Shown here: positions 1 through 7,900 of the stretch, piece after piece
How the letters are laid out: every line of letters begins with the position of its first letter
How positions within the stretch are numbered: the first letter of the stretch is position 1
Assembly: GCA_964246745.1 (NCBI GenBank)
Contig: CAXTRK010000014.1
Location: 21,628 to 85,627 of the forward strand
Length of the DNA: 64,000 nucleotides
Source: Lichenicoccus sp964246745
GTDB lineage: Bacteria > Pseudomonadota > Alphaproteobacteria > Acetobacterales > Acetobacteraceae
Direction of reading: 5' to 3'
Translations under genes and position numbers: made by a program
Notes under the pieces: generated by a model
Seen by the model: only the letters and a program-made list of their open reading frames with translations
Told to the model about the DNA's origin: nothing
The model's database searches: none

Positions 1-1113
1 CCGGGCACGCTGGTCGGCACCCTGTCGATCGCGGAACAGCAGATGGTCGAGATCGCGCGCGCCCTGCACGGCAAGAGCCGCATCCTGGTGCTCGATGAAC
101 CGACGACGGCGCTTTCCTCGCGCGAAACCGAGCAACTTTTTCGTCTCGTGCGCCAGCTCCGCTCCGAGGGCATCGCGCTGATCTATATCAGCCATCGTAT
201 GGGCGAAGTCTATGAACTTGCCGACCGCGTCACCGTGCTGCGCGACGGCAGCTACGCGGGTTCGCTCGCGCGCGAGCAGATCAGCGCCGAGGCAATCGTG
301 CGGATGATGGTCGGCCGCGACCTCTCAAGCTTCTATACCAAGCAGCACAATGCAGACGCGGTCCACCCGCACGTCGTGCTTGAAGTCGATGGCATCACCG
401 ATGGCGGCCGCAGGGTCAAGCCGTGCTCGTTCACACTCAACAAGGGCGAGGTGTTGGGGGTGGCGGGCCTGGTCGGCGCCGGGCGCACGGAACTCGCGCG
501 CCTGATTTACGGCGCTGACCGCAAGGCGGCAGGCCAGGTGCGTCTGGAAGGCAACGCGGTGGTGATACGCAATCCGGCGCAGGCGCTGGAGCAGGGCATT
601 GCCTACCTCACCGAGGATCGCAAGGCGCTCGGCCTGTTCCTCGACATGTCGTGCGGCGCCAACATCAATCTCGGCGTCATCGCCCGCGACGCGCGGGCCG
701 GCATGGTGCTTGATCAGAACCGCGGCCGCAGCCGGGCCAGCGAGGCGTTCCGCAATCTGCGCGTGCGTGCCGCGAGCGCGCTGGTCGCGGTGGGAAGCCT
801 GTCAGGTGGCAATCAGCAGAAGATTTTGCTGGCGCGGTTGCTGGAGACAGGCCCCAAGGTGCTGATCCTCGACGAGCCGACGCGCGGCGTCGATGTCGGC
901 GCGAAATCCGAGATCTACCGGATCATCGACGAGCTGGCCCGTCGTGGCATCGCCATCCTGGTGATCAGCTCGGAGCTGCCGGAGATCATCGGCATCTGCG
1001 ACCGGGTCCTGGTGATGCGCGAAGGGCATATCGCGGGCCATGTCGGCGGTGCAGATGGGCCGCCGATCACTCAGGAAAACATCATGGCGCACGCCGCCGG
1101 AATGGCCGCCTAG
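1..1113 (+). CDS. Sugar ABC transporter ATP-binding protein, RbsA/MglA type (5' partial)
   Basis: This is the ATPase of a CUT2 (ribose/galactose-type) sugar importer; it is two fused nucleotide-binding domains, and the reading frame is open from base 1, so about 130 N-terminal residues lie outside the window. Visible parts are the end of domain 1 (signature LSIAEQQMVEIARAL, Walker B ILVLDEPTTAL, H-loop ISHRM) and all of domain 2 (the altered P-loop GLVGAGRTEL usual for this family, signature LSGGNQQKILLARLL, Walker B VLILDEPTRGVDVG). The permease gene starts 10 nt after the stop and the binding protein follows, giving the order ATPase-permease-binding protein. The substrate cannot be read from the ATPase. 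Confidence 0.93.
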   Translation, partial: PGTLVGTLSIAEQQMVEIARALHGKSRILVLDEPTTALSSRETEQLFRLVRQLRSEGIALIYISHRMGEVYELADRVTVLRDGSYAGSLAREQISAEAIVRMMVGRDLSSFYTKQHNADAVHPHVVLEVDGITDGGRRVKPCSFTLNKGEVLGVAGLVGAGRTELARLIYGADRKAAGQVRLEGNAVVIRNPAQALEQGIAYLTEDRKALGLFLDMSCGANINLGVIARDARAGMVLDQNRGRSRASEAFRNLRVRAASALVAVGSLSGGNQQKILLARLLETGPKVLILDEPTRGVDVGAKSEIYRIIDELARRGIAILVISSELPEIIGICDRVLVMREGHIAGHVGGADGPPITQENIMAHAAGMAA

Positions 1114-1123
1114 GGGCAGACCC

Positions 1124-2182
1124 ATGCAGCAGCTCGATCCAGCCGCGACAACGCCGCAAGCAGCGATCGCCGCGGTCGATCCGCAAGCCCTCGGAGGCTC
1201 GGGCCTCTCCGCCCGCCAGGTGCGGATACGCGCCCTCCTGCAAGGCGCCGGCATGTTGCCGGTGCTGATCATCCTGGCACTCGGCTTCCACTTTCTCGGC
1301 GGCTACCGTTTTCTGACCGCGCAGAACCTCTCGATCGTGGCGCAGCAGGCCGCGATCAACACCGTGCTCGGCTCCGGCATGACCTTCGTGATCCTGACCG
1401 GCGGCATCGATCTTTCGGTGGGTTCGATCCTTGCGGCGTCGGCGATGGGCGCCCTGATCGCCTCGCTCTGGCCGATCGCGCACGGGCTGCTGGCAATTCC
1501 GGTGTGCCTCGGCATCGGGCTCGGCTTCGGCCTGGTCAATGGCGCGCTGATCGCCTACGGCAATCTGCCGCCCTTCATCGTGACGTTGGGCTCGCTCACC
1601 GCGGTACGCGGCCTGGCCCGGCTGATGGGCGCCGACAACACCATCTTCAACCCGAATTTGAACTACGCCTGGATCGGCAATGACGGGATCACCGTCGCGG
1701 GCGCGCTGATTCCGTGGCTCGCCATCATCGCGCTCGCTGTGATCCTGCTGTCCTGGTTCGTGCTCCGTCGCACCGTGCTCGGCGTGCGGATTTACGCGGT
1801 CGGCGGCAATCCGGCGGCGGCGCGGCTGTCGGGCATCAACGTTCCCGGCATCCTGCTGTTCGTCTATGCGCTGTCCGGCACGCTGGCGGGCCTCGGCGGC
1901 GTGATGTCATCTGCCCGGCTCTACGCCGCCAACGGCCTGCAGCTTGGACAGAGCTACGAACTCGACGCGATCGCGGCTGTGATCCTGGGCGGCACCTCCT
2001 TTGTCGGCGGCGTCGGTTCGATCTGGGGCACGCTGATCGGCGCGCTGATCATCGCCGTGCTGACCAACGGCCTGATCCTGGTCGGCGTCTCGGATATCTG
2101 GCAGTTCATCGTCAAGGGGCTGGTCATTATCGGCGCCGTGGCCCTCGACCGCTTCCGTCAGCAGGGCGGCGCGCGAACCTAG
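1124..2182 (+). CDS. Sugar ABC transporter permease, RbsC family
   Basis: A 352-residue integral membrane permease (BPD_transp_2 type) that forms the inner-membrane channel for the preceding ATPase. The N-terminal 50 residues are polar; 8-10 hydrophobic segments follow. The family hallmark ILTGGIDLSVGS lies after the second helix, and the EAA-like loop region VGGNPAAARLSGINV is in the expected place. The ATG at 1124 is chosen because a purine-rich AGGGGCAG stands just upstream and because an earlier in-frame start would run into the ATPase gene. The gap to the binding protein gene is 17 nt, consistent with one operon. Confidence 0.92.
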   Translation: MQQLDPAATTPQAAIAAVDPQALGGSGLSARQVRIRALLQGAGMLPVLIILALGFHFLGGYRFLTAQNLSIVAQQAAINTVLGSGMTFVILTGGIDLSVGSILAASAMGALIASLWPIAHGLLAIPVCLGIGLGFGLVNGALIAYGNLPPFIVTLGSLTAVRGLARLMGADNTIFNPNLNYAWIGNDGITVAGALIPWLAIIALAVILLSWFVLRRTVLGVRIYAVGGNPAAARLSGINVPGILLFVYALSGTLAGLGGVMSSARLYAANGLQLGQSYELDAIAAVILGGTSFVGGVGSIWGTLIGALIIAVLTNGLILVGVSDIWQFIVKGLVIIGAVALDRFRQQGGART

Positions 2183-2199
2183 TGCAAGGAAACGTCTCG

Positions 2200-3144
2200 A
2201 TGCTCAGCAAAAGCCTGCTTGCCGCCGCCGCGATCGGCCTCGCCGCCACGATCTCCAACTCGGGTCCGGCCTCGGCAAAGACGCTGGGATCCGTGGGCGT
2301 CACTCTGGGGTCGCTCGGCAACCCATACTTCGTGGCGCTCACCAAGGGCGTGACCCATGCGGCACGGGCGATCAATCCGAGCGTTCGGGTCATCGCTGTT
2401 TCCGCGGATTACGACCTCAACAAGCAATTTACCCAGGTCGACAACTTCATCGCCTCCGGCGTCAACGTCATCATCCTGAACGCGGTCGATCCGAATGCCA
2501 TCCTGCCGGCGATCAAGCGCGCGCAAAAGGCCGGCATCATTGTCGTCGCCGCCGATGTCAGCGCCAACGGCGCCAACGCAACGGTGGAGACCAACAATGT
2601 CGAGGCCGGCCGTATGTCCTGCGAGGCCCTGGTCCGCGATATCGGCGGCAAGGGCAACGTCATCATCGAGAACGGCCCGCAGGTTTCCGCCGTCACCGAC
2701 CGCGTCAAGGGCTGCAGGGAAACGCTGGCCCAGCATCCCGATGTCAAGCTGCTCTCGTCGGATCAGAACGGCAAAGGCTCGCGCGACGGCGGCCTCGCGG
2801 TGATGCAAGGATACTTGATCCGCTATCCGGACATCGCCGGCGTGTTCACCATCAACGACCCGCAGGCGATCGGCTCCGAACTCGCGGCCAAGCAGGAGCA
2901 CCGCACCAACCTGGTTATCACCTCGGTTGATGGCTCGCCCGACATCGTCTCCGCGATCAAGGCGCCGGACGCGCTGATCAAGGCTTCCGCCTCGCAAGAT
3001 CCGTACACCATGGGCGAACTGGCGCTGAAAGCCGGCGACGGCATCATGAACGGCCATTCGCCCGCGCAGAAAATCACCCTGATGGCTCCCAAGCTGATCA
3101 CCAAGCGGACCGTCGGCAGCTACACCGGTTGGACGCAGCACTGA
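2200..3144 (+). CDS. Sugar ABC transporter periplasmic substrate-binding protein
   Basis: A 314-residue RbsB-type (periplasmic binding protein-like I) solute receptor. A Sec signal peptide covers about residues 1-28 (hydrophobic core LLAAAAIGLAATI, likely cleavage after PASA). The mature part begins with the family-typical strand SVGVTLGSLGNPYFVALTKG and has the inter-lobe elements INDPQAIG and ITSVDGSPDIVSAI. The ATG at 2200 follows CAAGGA at 2185-2190. It is the last gene of the transporter operon; it would pass a sugar or polyol to the upstream permease and ATPase. The ligand is unknown. Confidence 0.92.
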   Translation: MLSKSLLAAAAIGLAATISNSGPASAKTLGSVGVTLGSLGNPYFVALTKGVTHAARAINPSVRVIAVSADYDLNKQFTQVDNFIASGVNVIILNAVDPNAILPAIKRAQKAGIIVVAADVSANGANATVETNNVEAGRMSCEALVRDIGGKGNVIIENGPQVSAVTDRVKGCRETLAQHPDVKLLSSDQNGKGSRDGGLAVMQGYLIRYPDIAGVFTINDPQAIGSELAAKQEHRTNLVITSVDGSPDIVSAIKAPDALIKASASQDPYTMGELALKAGDGIMNGHSPAQKITLMAPKLITKRTVGSYTGWTQH

Positions 3145-3155
3145 ACGCGACGCGC

Positions 3156-3195
3156 TTGCAAACACGCCTCTGGTCGATTATGACTACAGTAGTCA
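3156..3195 (+). promoter_or_regulatory. Candidate promoter and palindromic operator of the Phd/PIN module
   Basis: Bases 3181-3195 form TGACTAC-A-GTAGTCA, two perfect 7-bp arms around one base, 30 nt before the antitoxin start. A possible -35 (TTGCAA, 3156-3161) and -10 (TATGAC, 3179-3184) with 17-bp spacing would place the palindrome over the -10. Phd/YefM antitoxins usually repress their own promoter through such palindromes. The palindrome is seen directly; the promoter assignment is inference. Confidence 0.55.
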
Positions 3196-3225
3196 CTTCG
3201 AAGCGATCCGATGGGAGGCGATCAG

Positions 3226-3465
3226 ATGCATGAGCTTCAACTTCGGGACGCCAAGGCGACCTTGTCGGCGGTGATCGACCAGGCACGCCAAGGTGAACCG
3301 GCGATTATCACCCGGCATGGCAGGCGCGAAGCGGTGGTGCTCAGCTTCGAGGAATGGCAGCGCCTGTCCAATGTGCCGTCATTCGGCCGGCTGTTGATGG
3401 AAGCTCCGCTCGGCGCGGCGGATTTGCCAAGACGGCAACAAGGGCTGCGGGAGACCGATTTCTAA
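3226..3465 (+). CDS. Type II antitoxin, Phd/YefM family
   Basis: A 79-residue DNA-binding antitoxin. The N-terminal half, HELQLRDAKATLSAVIDQA, followed by PAIITRHGRREAVVLS and FEEWQRL is the standard Phd/YefM fold that dimerises and binds the operator; the C-terminal tail (about residues 50-79) would wrap the toxin. The ATG at 3226 is preferred over the in-frame ATG at 3211 because GGGAGG lies at 3213-3218, at good spacing for 3226 only. A palindromic operator candidate lies just upstream. The stop is immediately followed by GTG at 3466, which looks like the original toxin start (see the 146-bp element). Confidence 0.88.
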   Translation: MHELQLRDAKATLSAVIDQARQGEPAIITRHGRREAVVLSFEEWQRLSNVPSFGRLLMEAPLGAADLPRRQQGLRETDF

Positions 3466-3489
3466 GTGCCGTCTGACAATTCTACTACA

Positions 3490-3635
3490 CTGGCCATCCG
3501 ACGCACCTGCCTGCGCTTCCGGTGCTCACGGGCAGACGCCCGCGCCGCTCCGGTTCTCGCCACGTCCCCCGGATCGGCAGGCTAACGCCTGCCTCTGGCT
3601 CAGCGCAGCGAATTCTCAAACGGGCACCAAGCACA
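3490..3635. repeat. 146-bp non-coding element splitting the toxin 5' end
   Basis: Reading from GTG 3466, directly after the antitoxin stop, gives (M)PSDNSTT up to base 3489; the PIN start LYLVDTNVLS resumes at 3636. Bases 3490-3635 do not fit the toxin reading and shift the frame (146 = 3x48+2). The element contains the hairpin GGCAGGC-TAA-(C)GCCTGCC and ends near ACA on both sides (CTACA before, GCACA at its end). It resembles a small palindromic intergenic repeat or MITE. Its identity as a mobile repeat needs other genomic copies; the interruption is inferred from the reading frames. Confidence 0.5.
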
Positions 3636-4106
3636 TTGTACCTGGTCGATACCAACGTCCTGTCGGCAGGCTCGCCCACCAAGGCCGTGGCACCCGGAGA
3701 CCTGCTGGCCTGGATGGACCGCAACAGCGCCGGGCTCTATCTGTCGGTGATCACCGTGGCGGAAATCGAAGACGGCATTGCCAAAAGCCGCAGGCAGGGT
3801 GCGCTTCGCAAGGCAGACCGCCTTGCGGCATGGCTGGAGACGTTACTGCATCTCTACAGCGTGCGTATCCTTCCTCTGGATATCCCGACTTCCCGTCTGC
3901 TTGGAAAACTTTCGGATCAGGCGCGTGCGCGAGGACAGACACCCGGTTTGGCTGACCTCGCCATTGCCGCCACGGCTCAAAGCCGCGGCTTCACGGTGTT
4001 GACGCGAAACCTGCGCCATTTCGACATGCTTGCGTTGCCAGCGCTTGATCCTTTCGCGGAATTGCCGGCGGATTGCGTGATACCGCTCTCAGCTCGCCCA
4101 GTATAA
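3636..4106 (+). CDS. PIN-domain ribonuclease toxin (VapC-like), 5' end probably disrupted
   Basis: A PIN-fold endoribonuclease toxin. Counting from TTG 3636 it has 156 residues and the acidic metal-binding set D5 (LYLVDTN), E43 (VAEIEDG), D107 (GLADLAIAATA) and a terminal D near residue 130. The cognate antitoxin lies upstream. The start is uncertain: no clear ribosome-binding site precedes TTG 3636, and the likely ancestral GTG at 3466 is separated from the body by a 146-bp frame-shifting insertion. The product may therefore be weakly made or only from the internal TTG. The catalytic core itself is intact. Confidence 0.75.
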   Translation: MYLVDTNVLSAGSPTKAVAPGDLLAWMDRNSAGLYLSVITVAEIEDGIAKSRRQGALRKADRLAAWLETLLHLYSVRILPLDIPTSRLLGKLSDQARARGQTPGLADLAIAATAQSRGFTVLTRNLRHFDMLALPALDPFAELPADCVIPLSARPV

Positions 4107-4287
4107 ACCCGTTCCGTGGGCTTCCAGCGTTGCCGGGTACGCATAATGCACGATCATACCTCCAAATCGGTGTGAGTGAGGCTCAGGCATGGACTTGCTC
4201 AATCAGACGGTTCTGCTACCATATGTAATACAAAATCATAAAGAAGCGGCAGCTTGCTTCCTACACTCAGGTTGATGGAGGCAGACG

Positions 4288-5154
4288 GTGTTAACGCCGC
4301 ACGTTGCTGATGGAACGACGGTTACCAAGGAACGGCTCCTATTGGACGCTCGTGCTGCTTTCCAAGGCGGCGTGACAGCAGCTGATTGTCCCATATGGAT
4401 TGCGTCTCACATCGCGGTCTTGTTTCTTGGGCGAGAGTGGTTCGACGCGTATTTAGCCGATGGGAACGGCTTGTCCGATTACCTCAGATGGCAGGATGGA
4501 AGCGAGAGGGAGCAGGCCAACTTCCATGTGAGGGCATTCTGGCTAGTGAATGCGCTATACAACTTGCAGAACGTCCCCGGTTTTTATCACTGCATCCGGC
4601 AGCTTCAGGGCGATCAGGTCGAATCAGCAGCGTTCGAACTGCAAACTGCAAGGATTCTTTATCAAGCTGGCATTCCATTTCGACTCACTGGGGGTACTCC
4701 CGACTTCGAGATCGATCTGCGAGACGGAACAAAGGCTCTGGCGGAAGCAAAATGCAAGCTGAGCAGAACTGATATCGGCGAGCAAACCATCGTCAACGCC
4801 TTGGAGGACGCGCGGAAAGATCAGCTTCCAAAGGACGGATGCAACTTTATATTTCTCAGTATCCCGGCGAAATACCTACATACATCAGCTCACGAGACAA
4901 TAGACAAAGCCGTGCAGAGATTTTTCCGGGGCACCGGTAGGGTGTGTTCAGTGAAGATTGTTCCGAGTTTCTCGCACTTAAGTGAAGACAGGTCTGGGTT
5001 CGAGGGATACTGCTACGTCAAGGAGATCATCAACCCCAACAGCCGTCTCCCTTTTAATTCAAACTGGCTGCTTTTTGAGAACGAGGCCCAAACGAAACGT
5101 CCTTGGATAACGGTTCACCAACTTGCGGCTGAGATCATTGGGCCCGGTGTTTAG
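4288..5154 (+). CDS. Uncharacterised protein with PD-(D/E)XK nuclease-like core
   Basis: 288 residues, not recognised as a named family. Residues 1-105 are helical and aromatic-rich. Residues 110-200 carry a restriction-endonuclease-like pattern: a helix with E117 (AAFELQTARIL), D139 in GTPDFEID, then E153-x-K155 in ALAEAKCK, followed by a helix ALEDARKDQL and a hydrophobic strand NFIFLSI. This D...ExK order is that of PD-(D/E)XK enzymes, so DNA cleavage is plausible but inferred. The GTG start at 4288 has GGAGG at 4277-4281. The gene sits in locally AT-rich DNA and its stop abuts, with zero gap, the stop of the opposite-strand gene at 5155, also nuclease-like. An island with a recombinase and two toxin-antitoxin pairs surrounds it, so a defence role is a reasonable guess. 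Confidence 0.6.
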   Translation: MLTPHVADGTTVTKERLLLDARAAFQGGVTAADCPIWIASHIAVLFLGREWFDAYLADGNGLSDYLRWQDGSEREQANFHVRAFWLVNALYNLQNVPGFYHCIRQLQGDQVESAAFELQTARILYQAGIPFRLTGGTPDFEIDLRDGTKALAEAKCKLSRTDIGEQTIVNALEDARKDQLPKDGCNFIFLSIPAKYLHTSAHETIDKAVQRFFRGTGRVCSVKIVPSFSHLSEDRSGFEGYCYVKEIINPNSRLPFNSNWLLFENEAQTKRPWITVHQLAAEIIGPGV

Positions 5155-6063
5155 TCAGATTCTTCCCGGGATAACCGTAACGATGTCCACCAGGAGCAGA
5201 TGTGCCAAGCGCGCGACAATCTCGCTGGGATTTCGGTCAAGCACAAGGACGGCTTGCGCGTTTGGTGGTACGAAAGCGGCTGTCTGCATGGCCCGGAGCG
5301 TCGCACGATACTTAACGCACTGGTATATCCCACGCTTCACCTCCGCTTCGGGCGCATCTCGCGATTTAATCTCGACTGCAAGGCGGCTTGTGCCATTCGA
5401 GAAGTAGACGTCCAGCCTGTCACCCGACGAAAGAGGATACTCAGTGTCTCCTGGCTCGAAGGAGCCGTACTTTCTAAACAGCTCGAACCTTGCTGCAACC
5501 CATTCTTTCAATTTTTGATGTGCTTCGGACTCTGGACCACTCGCGAAGTCTCTCGAGTCGGTAAGATCGATCGCCTCATCCAGATCCGGGACTTTGACTT
5601 TCTCTAGAACTTCCGTGATTCTAATCCCCAGATGATTGGCTACTTCCTTCCAGCCTGAGTAGTCGAACACTTGCTGCATGATTTGGCCGGCGTATGCGTC
5701 TCTCGCCGCATCGCTGAGCCGTGACATGTCGCGTGACCTCATCCCGAGGTATGTCGACAGATAAAAATCTACGCCATAGCTCGGCAGTCGACTTGTATCG
5801 TTAATAATAATCGCATTTAGAGGAGGAACGTCCGTATCTGTTTCGCTCCGCAGGGCCGCACAGATGTCGCCGATCTTGCCCGCAACGTGGCGGTAAGTGA
5901 TGGCCATCACGGAGCTACCTCCACACTGAGCCACTCGGCTATTCAACTCACCATAGGTGATTGGCAAGCCGTCGAGAGCTTGTTGCAGAACAAGCGGGAG
6001 CGCAATGCGCGTTGCGCGATCCGTCCAGGTTTCGCCAACATTAAGTAATTCTCGCGCCTTCAT
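5155..6063 (-). CDS. Putative PD-(D/E)XK restriction-like endonuclease
   Basis: 302 residues. The N-terminal part (about 20-100) contains LPITYGELNSRV and VPPLNAIIINDTSRLPSYGV, a pattern I associate with the N-terminal module of some restriction-type endonucleases. The C-terminal part (about 175-300) shows a helix ESEAHQKLKEWVA, D218 in GDRLDVYF, E231-x-K233 in LAVEIKS and Q248xxK251Y (GIYQCVKYRA), a very good match to a catalytic PD-(D/E)XK core. Start ATG at 6063 has GGAAGAG just upstream. It lies 81 nt downstream of, and on the same strand as, the recombinase pseudogene, and is tail-to-tail with the other nuclease-like gene. Local base composition is AT-rich, which suggests acquisition. 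The target is unknown. Confidence 0.68.
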   Translation of the reverse strand: MKARELLNVGETWTDRATRIALPLVLQQALDGLPITYGELNSRVAQCGGSSVMAITYRHVAGKIGDICAALRSETDTDVPPLNAIIINDTSRLPSYGVDFYLSTYLGMRSRDMSRLSDAARDAYAGQIMQQVFDYSGWKEVANHLGIRITEVLEKVKVPDLDEAIDLTDSRDFASGPESEAHQKLKEWVAARFELFRKYGSFEPGDTEYPLSSGDRLDVYFSNGTSRLAVEIKSRDAPEAEVKRGIYQCVKYRATLRAMQTAAFVPPNAQAVLVLDRNPSEIVARLAHLLLVDIVTVIPGRI

Positions 6064-6144
6064 CTACTCTTCCGTTCCATTCCCTTACATAACTCCGATT
6101 CGATGATAGCGTTTGACAGGAGGCGATGAGGTGTTCTTCCGTTA

Positions 6145-7145
6145 CTACACCCTGATCCGCTCCACCTCATCCAGGCTGATCTCGTCGCGACGCCGATCAT
6201 AGAGCTGGGTGGTGCGCGTGCTGGCGTGGTTCGCCATGGCGGCCGCATTCTCTAGCGTACCGCCGTTCTTCAAGTAGCCGGTGATTCCCGTTGCCCGGAA
6301 ACTGTGGTTGCCGATTCTGGTGCCGATGCCGGCCGCGAGCGCGCGCCGCTGTACCATGGCATAGGCGTTGGGCTGCGGCAGCGGCGTGCGGGTGAGAAGC
6401 CCGGTGCCTCGGCCGATGGTGCGGAATAGCGGCCCCTTCGCATCGTCGGCGATGCCGGTTCCGTCCAGTTAGGCGTGCAGATACGCTTCCAGCGTGTGAT
6501 GGCAGGGCATCTCGTGCCGTTTGCCGCCCTTCTCGCGCAGCCGCACCCACAGCCGCCGGTTCTGTACGAAGACGTCCTCCACCTTCATGCCAAGCGCCGC
6601 GCCGATCCGACCGAAGCTGTAGACCATCAGCGCGATCAGCGCCCGGTCCCGTAGCCCAATCGGAGTGGTCACGTCGATGCTGTCGAGCAGTGCCCTGGCC
6701 TCGGCCCGGTCGAGCACCGGCGTCTCGCCCTTGCGGACACTGCGGACCGGCCCGCGCACCGAGGCGGCCGGGTTCAGCGGCACCACCTGGCCCATGACCA
6801 GCCAGTCGAACAGGTGACGGATGGCGGCAAGCTGCTGCTTCACCGTGGGCGCGGAATGCTCACGGGTCTGGCCCTCGATCCAAGCCGCCACGTGCAGCGG
6901 CTGCACCGCGGCAATCGACGGCACCGCGTGCTCCTCGCACCAGGCCAGGAAATCCATCACAGCGCGGGCGTAGGCGCGGCGCGTGTGCGGATTGCGGATG
7001 GTCGAAGCGAAAAATTCCAGGAAGCGCGTGCTCGCCCGCTCGCCCGCTCGCCGGCCACGACGACCAGGCCGGGAAGGAGAGGCCCCGCTGCCGCGGGCAG
7101 AGTCCCCAGGCGGTCCGCAAGCAGGGCAGGGGGCGCGCCAACCAT
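6145..7145 (-). pseudogene. Tyrosine recombinase/integrase, inactivated by a frameshift and a stop
   Basis: Integrase of the XerC/XerD-like tyrosine family. Expected elements are present but in broken frames: N-terminal SAM-like domain (NPHTRRAYARAV), catalytic Arg in SFGRIGAALGMKVEDV, Lys in REKGGKRHEMP, HxxR in GNHSFRATGITGYL, second His in MANHAS and nucleophile Tyr in TTQLYDRRR. Lesion 1: the 8-bp unit GCTCGCCC is duplicated at 7030-7045; removing one copy joins VVVAGERAS to TRFLEFF in one frame. Lesion 2: an in-frame TAA (6469-6471) after YLHA, where the family normally has Tyr, removes HxxR and the nucleophile. The start ATG at 7145 overlaps the stop of the upstream PIN gene by one base, so the three genes were coupled. 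Confidence 0.85.
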
Positions 7146-7555
7146 CACCGGTTGCCCTCGGCCTCGGCAAGATAGACCGCCGGCAAGAGTATCCGCACGC
7201 CGCGCCAGGGGTGCAGGACGAGCAGGTCATCGTCGCTGCTGACGATCGTCGTTGCCCTGGCTGCGAGGGCCAACTCCAGGTACTTATTGTCCTTGGCGTC
7301 GCGGCAGTCGGTCACGGTCACCGTGGGCACGACAACGGCAGCGCCGGCGCGAAACTGGCCCAGCAAATCGGCGCGCAGCTCTGGCTTGATGTATCGCGAC
7401 AAACCCGGGCGATACAGCACGTCGAGAAACTCGGACATCACCGATTCAGACACTGCGACACGGCCGGTTCGAAGAGCGTGGCGTACAGCCAAGTCGGGCA
7501 CACGGCCCCGGCGGAATGTTGCGCTAACGAGCGTGGAAGCGTCGACAACGATCAC
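7145..7555 (-). CDS. PIN-domain toxin of a putative toxin-antitoxin pair (COG1569-like)
   Basis: 136 residues with the PIN acidic residues in place: D5 (MIVVDAST), E42 (VMSEFLDVL), D86/D89 in DCRDAKDNKYLELA and the DDD run at 108-110 (VSSDDDLL). This arrangement matches the 'putative toxin component, PIN family' group rather than classical VapC. The GTG start at 7555 overlaps the antitoxin stop (GTGA), and its own TGA overlaps the integrase start, so antitoxin, toxin and integrase form one translationally coupled unit. Expected function is metal-dependent RNA cleavage. Confidence 0.85.
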   Translation of the reverse strand: MIVVDASTLVSATFRRGRVPDLAVRHALRTGRVAVSESVMSEFLDVLYRPGLSRYIKPELRADLLGQFRAGAAVVVPTVTVTDCRDAKDNKYLELALAARATTIVSSDDDLLVLHPWRGVRILLPAVYLAEAEGNR

Positions 7556-7815
7556 GGGGGGGACGGCGCGCTCGGCTCCCGGCGTTCTGAATTATAGGCA
7601 GCGAGCTCCGCCTCGAGGATCTCATCGGTCAGCCCGCGCTTGGCGGCCCCGGCCGAGATAGCATCCATCGTGTCGAAGAGGTTCTCGATGCTGGCTGGCT
7701 GCAGCATCCGGCTGACCAGGCGACCGGCCATCGCCCGCAACGCCGCGTCGTCTAGCGCGGCGGCGACGCTGGCTTCCACAGGGATGGCGATATCGATGGT
7801 GTGGGTGTCGGGCAT
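7552..7815 (-). CDS. Probable antitoxin partner of the COG1569-like PIN toxin
   Basis: 87 residues, acidic and mostly helical (IDIAIPVEASVAAALDDAAL, then AMAGRLVSRML and EILEAELAAYNSERR). No named fold is recognised; the call rests on size and on the GTGA overlap with the PIN toxin. ATG 7815 is chosen over an upstream in-frame ATG at 7848 because AGGAAA stands six bases before it. An interrupted palindrome and a MITE-like element lie just upstream and could hold or disturb its promoter. Confidence 0.7.
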   Translation of the reverse strand: MPDTHTIDIAIPVEASVAAALDDAALRAMAGRLVSRMLQPASIENLFDTMDAISAGAAKRGLTDEILEAELAAYNSERREPSAPSPP

Positions 7816-7877
7816 GGGCGGTTTCCTGGTTTGTGACTCTACCGGCATGGGCAGCTCCGAGGCAAGCTCCTACATGT

Positions 7878-7893
7878 GATAAAAGACGTTATC
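7878..7893. promoter_or_regulatory. Interrupted palindrome upstream of the second antitoxin
   Basis: GATAA-(6 nt)-TTATC in an AT-rich stretch 63 nt before the antitoxin start. Self-repressing antitoxins commonly bind such sites, but arms of 5 bp are short and the assignment is inference only. Confidence 0.25.
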
Positions 7894-7900
7894 GTATATA

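Noticed and set aside
3486..3724. Minus-strand and other frames across the 146-bp element as a small gene
   Set aside because: No start signal or known domain; the antitoxin/toxin layout explains the region better.
6145..7145. Two separate recombinase genes
   Set aside because: Both parts are in one frame after the TAA, and each lacks half of the catalytic residues, so it is one broken gene.
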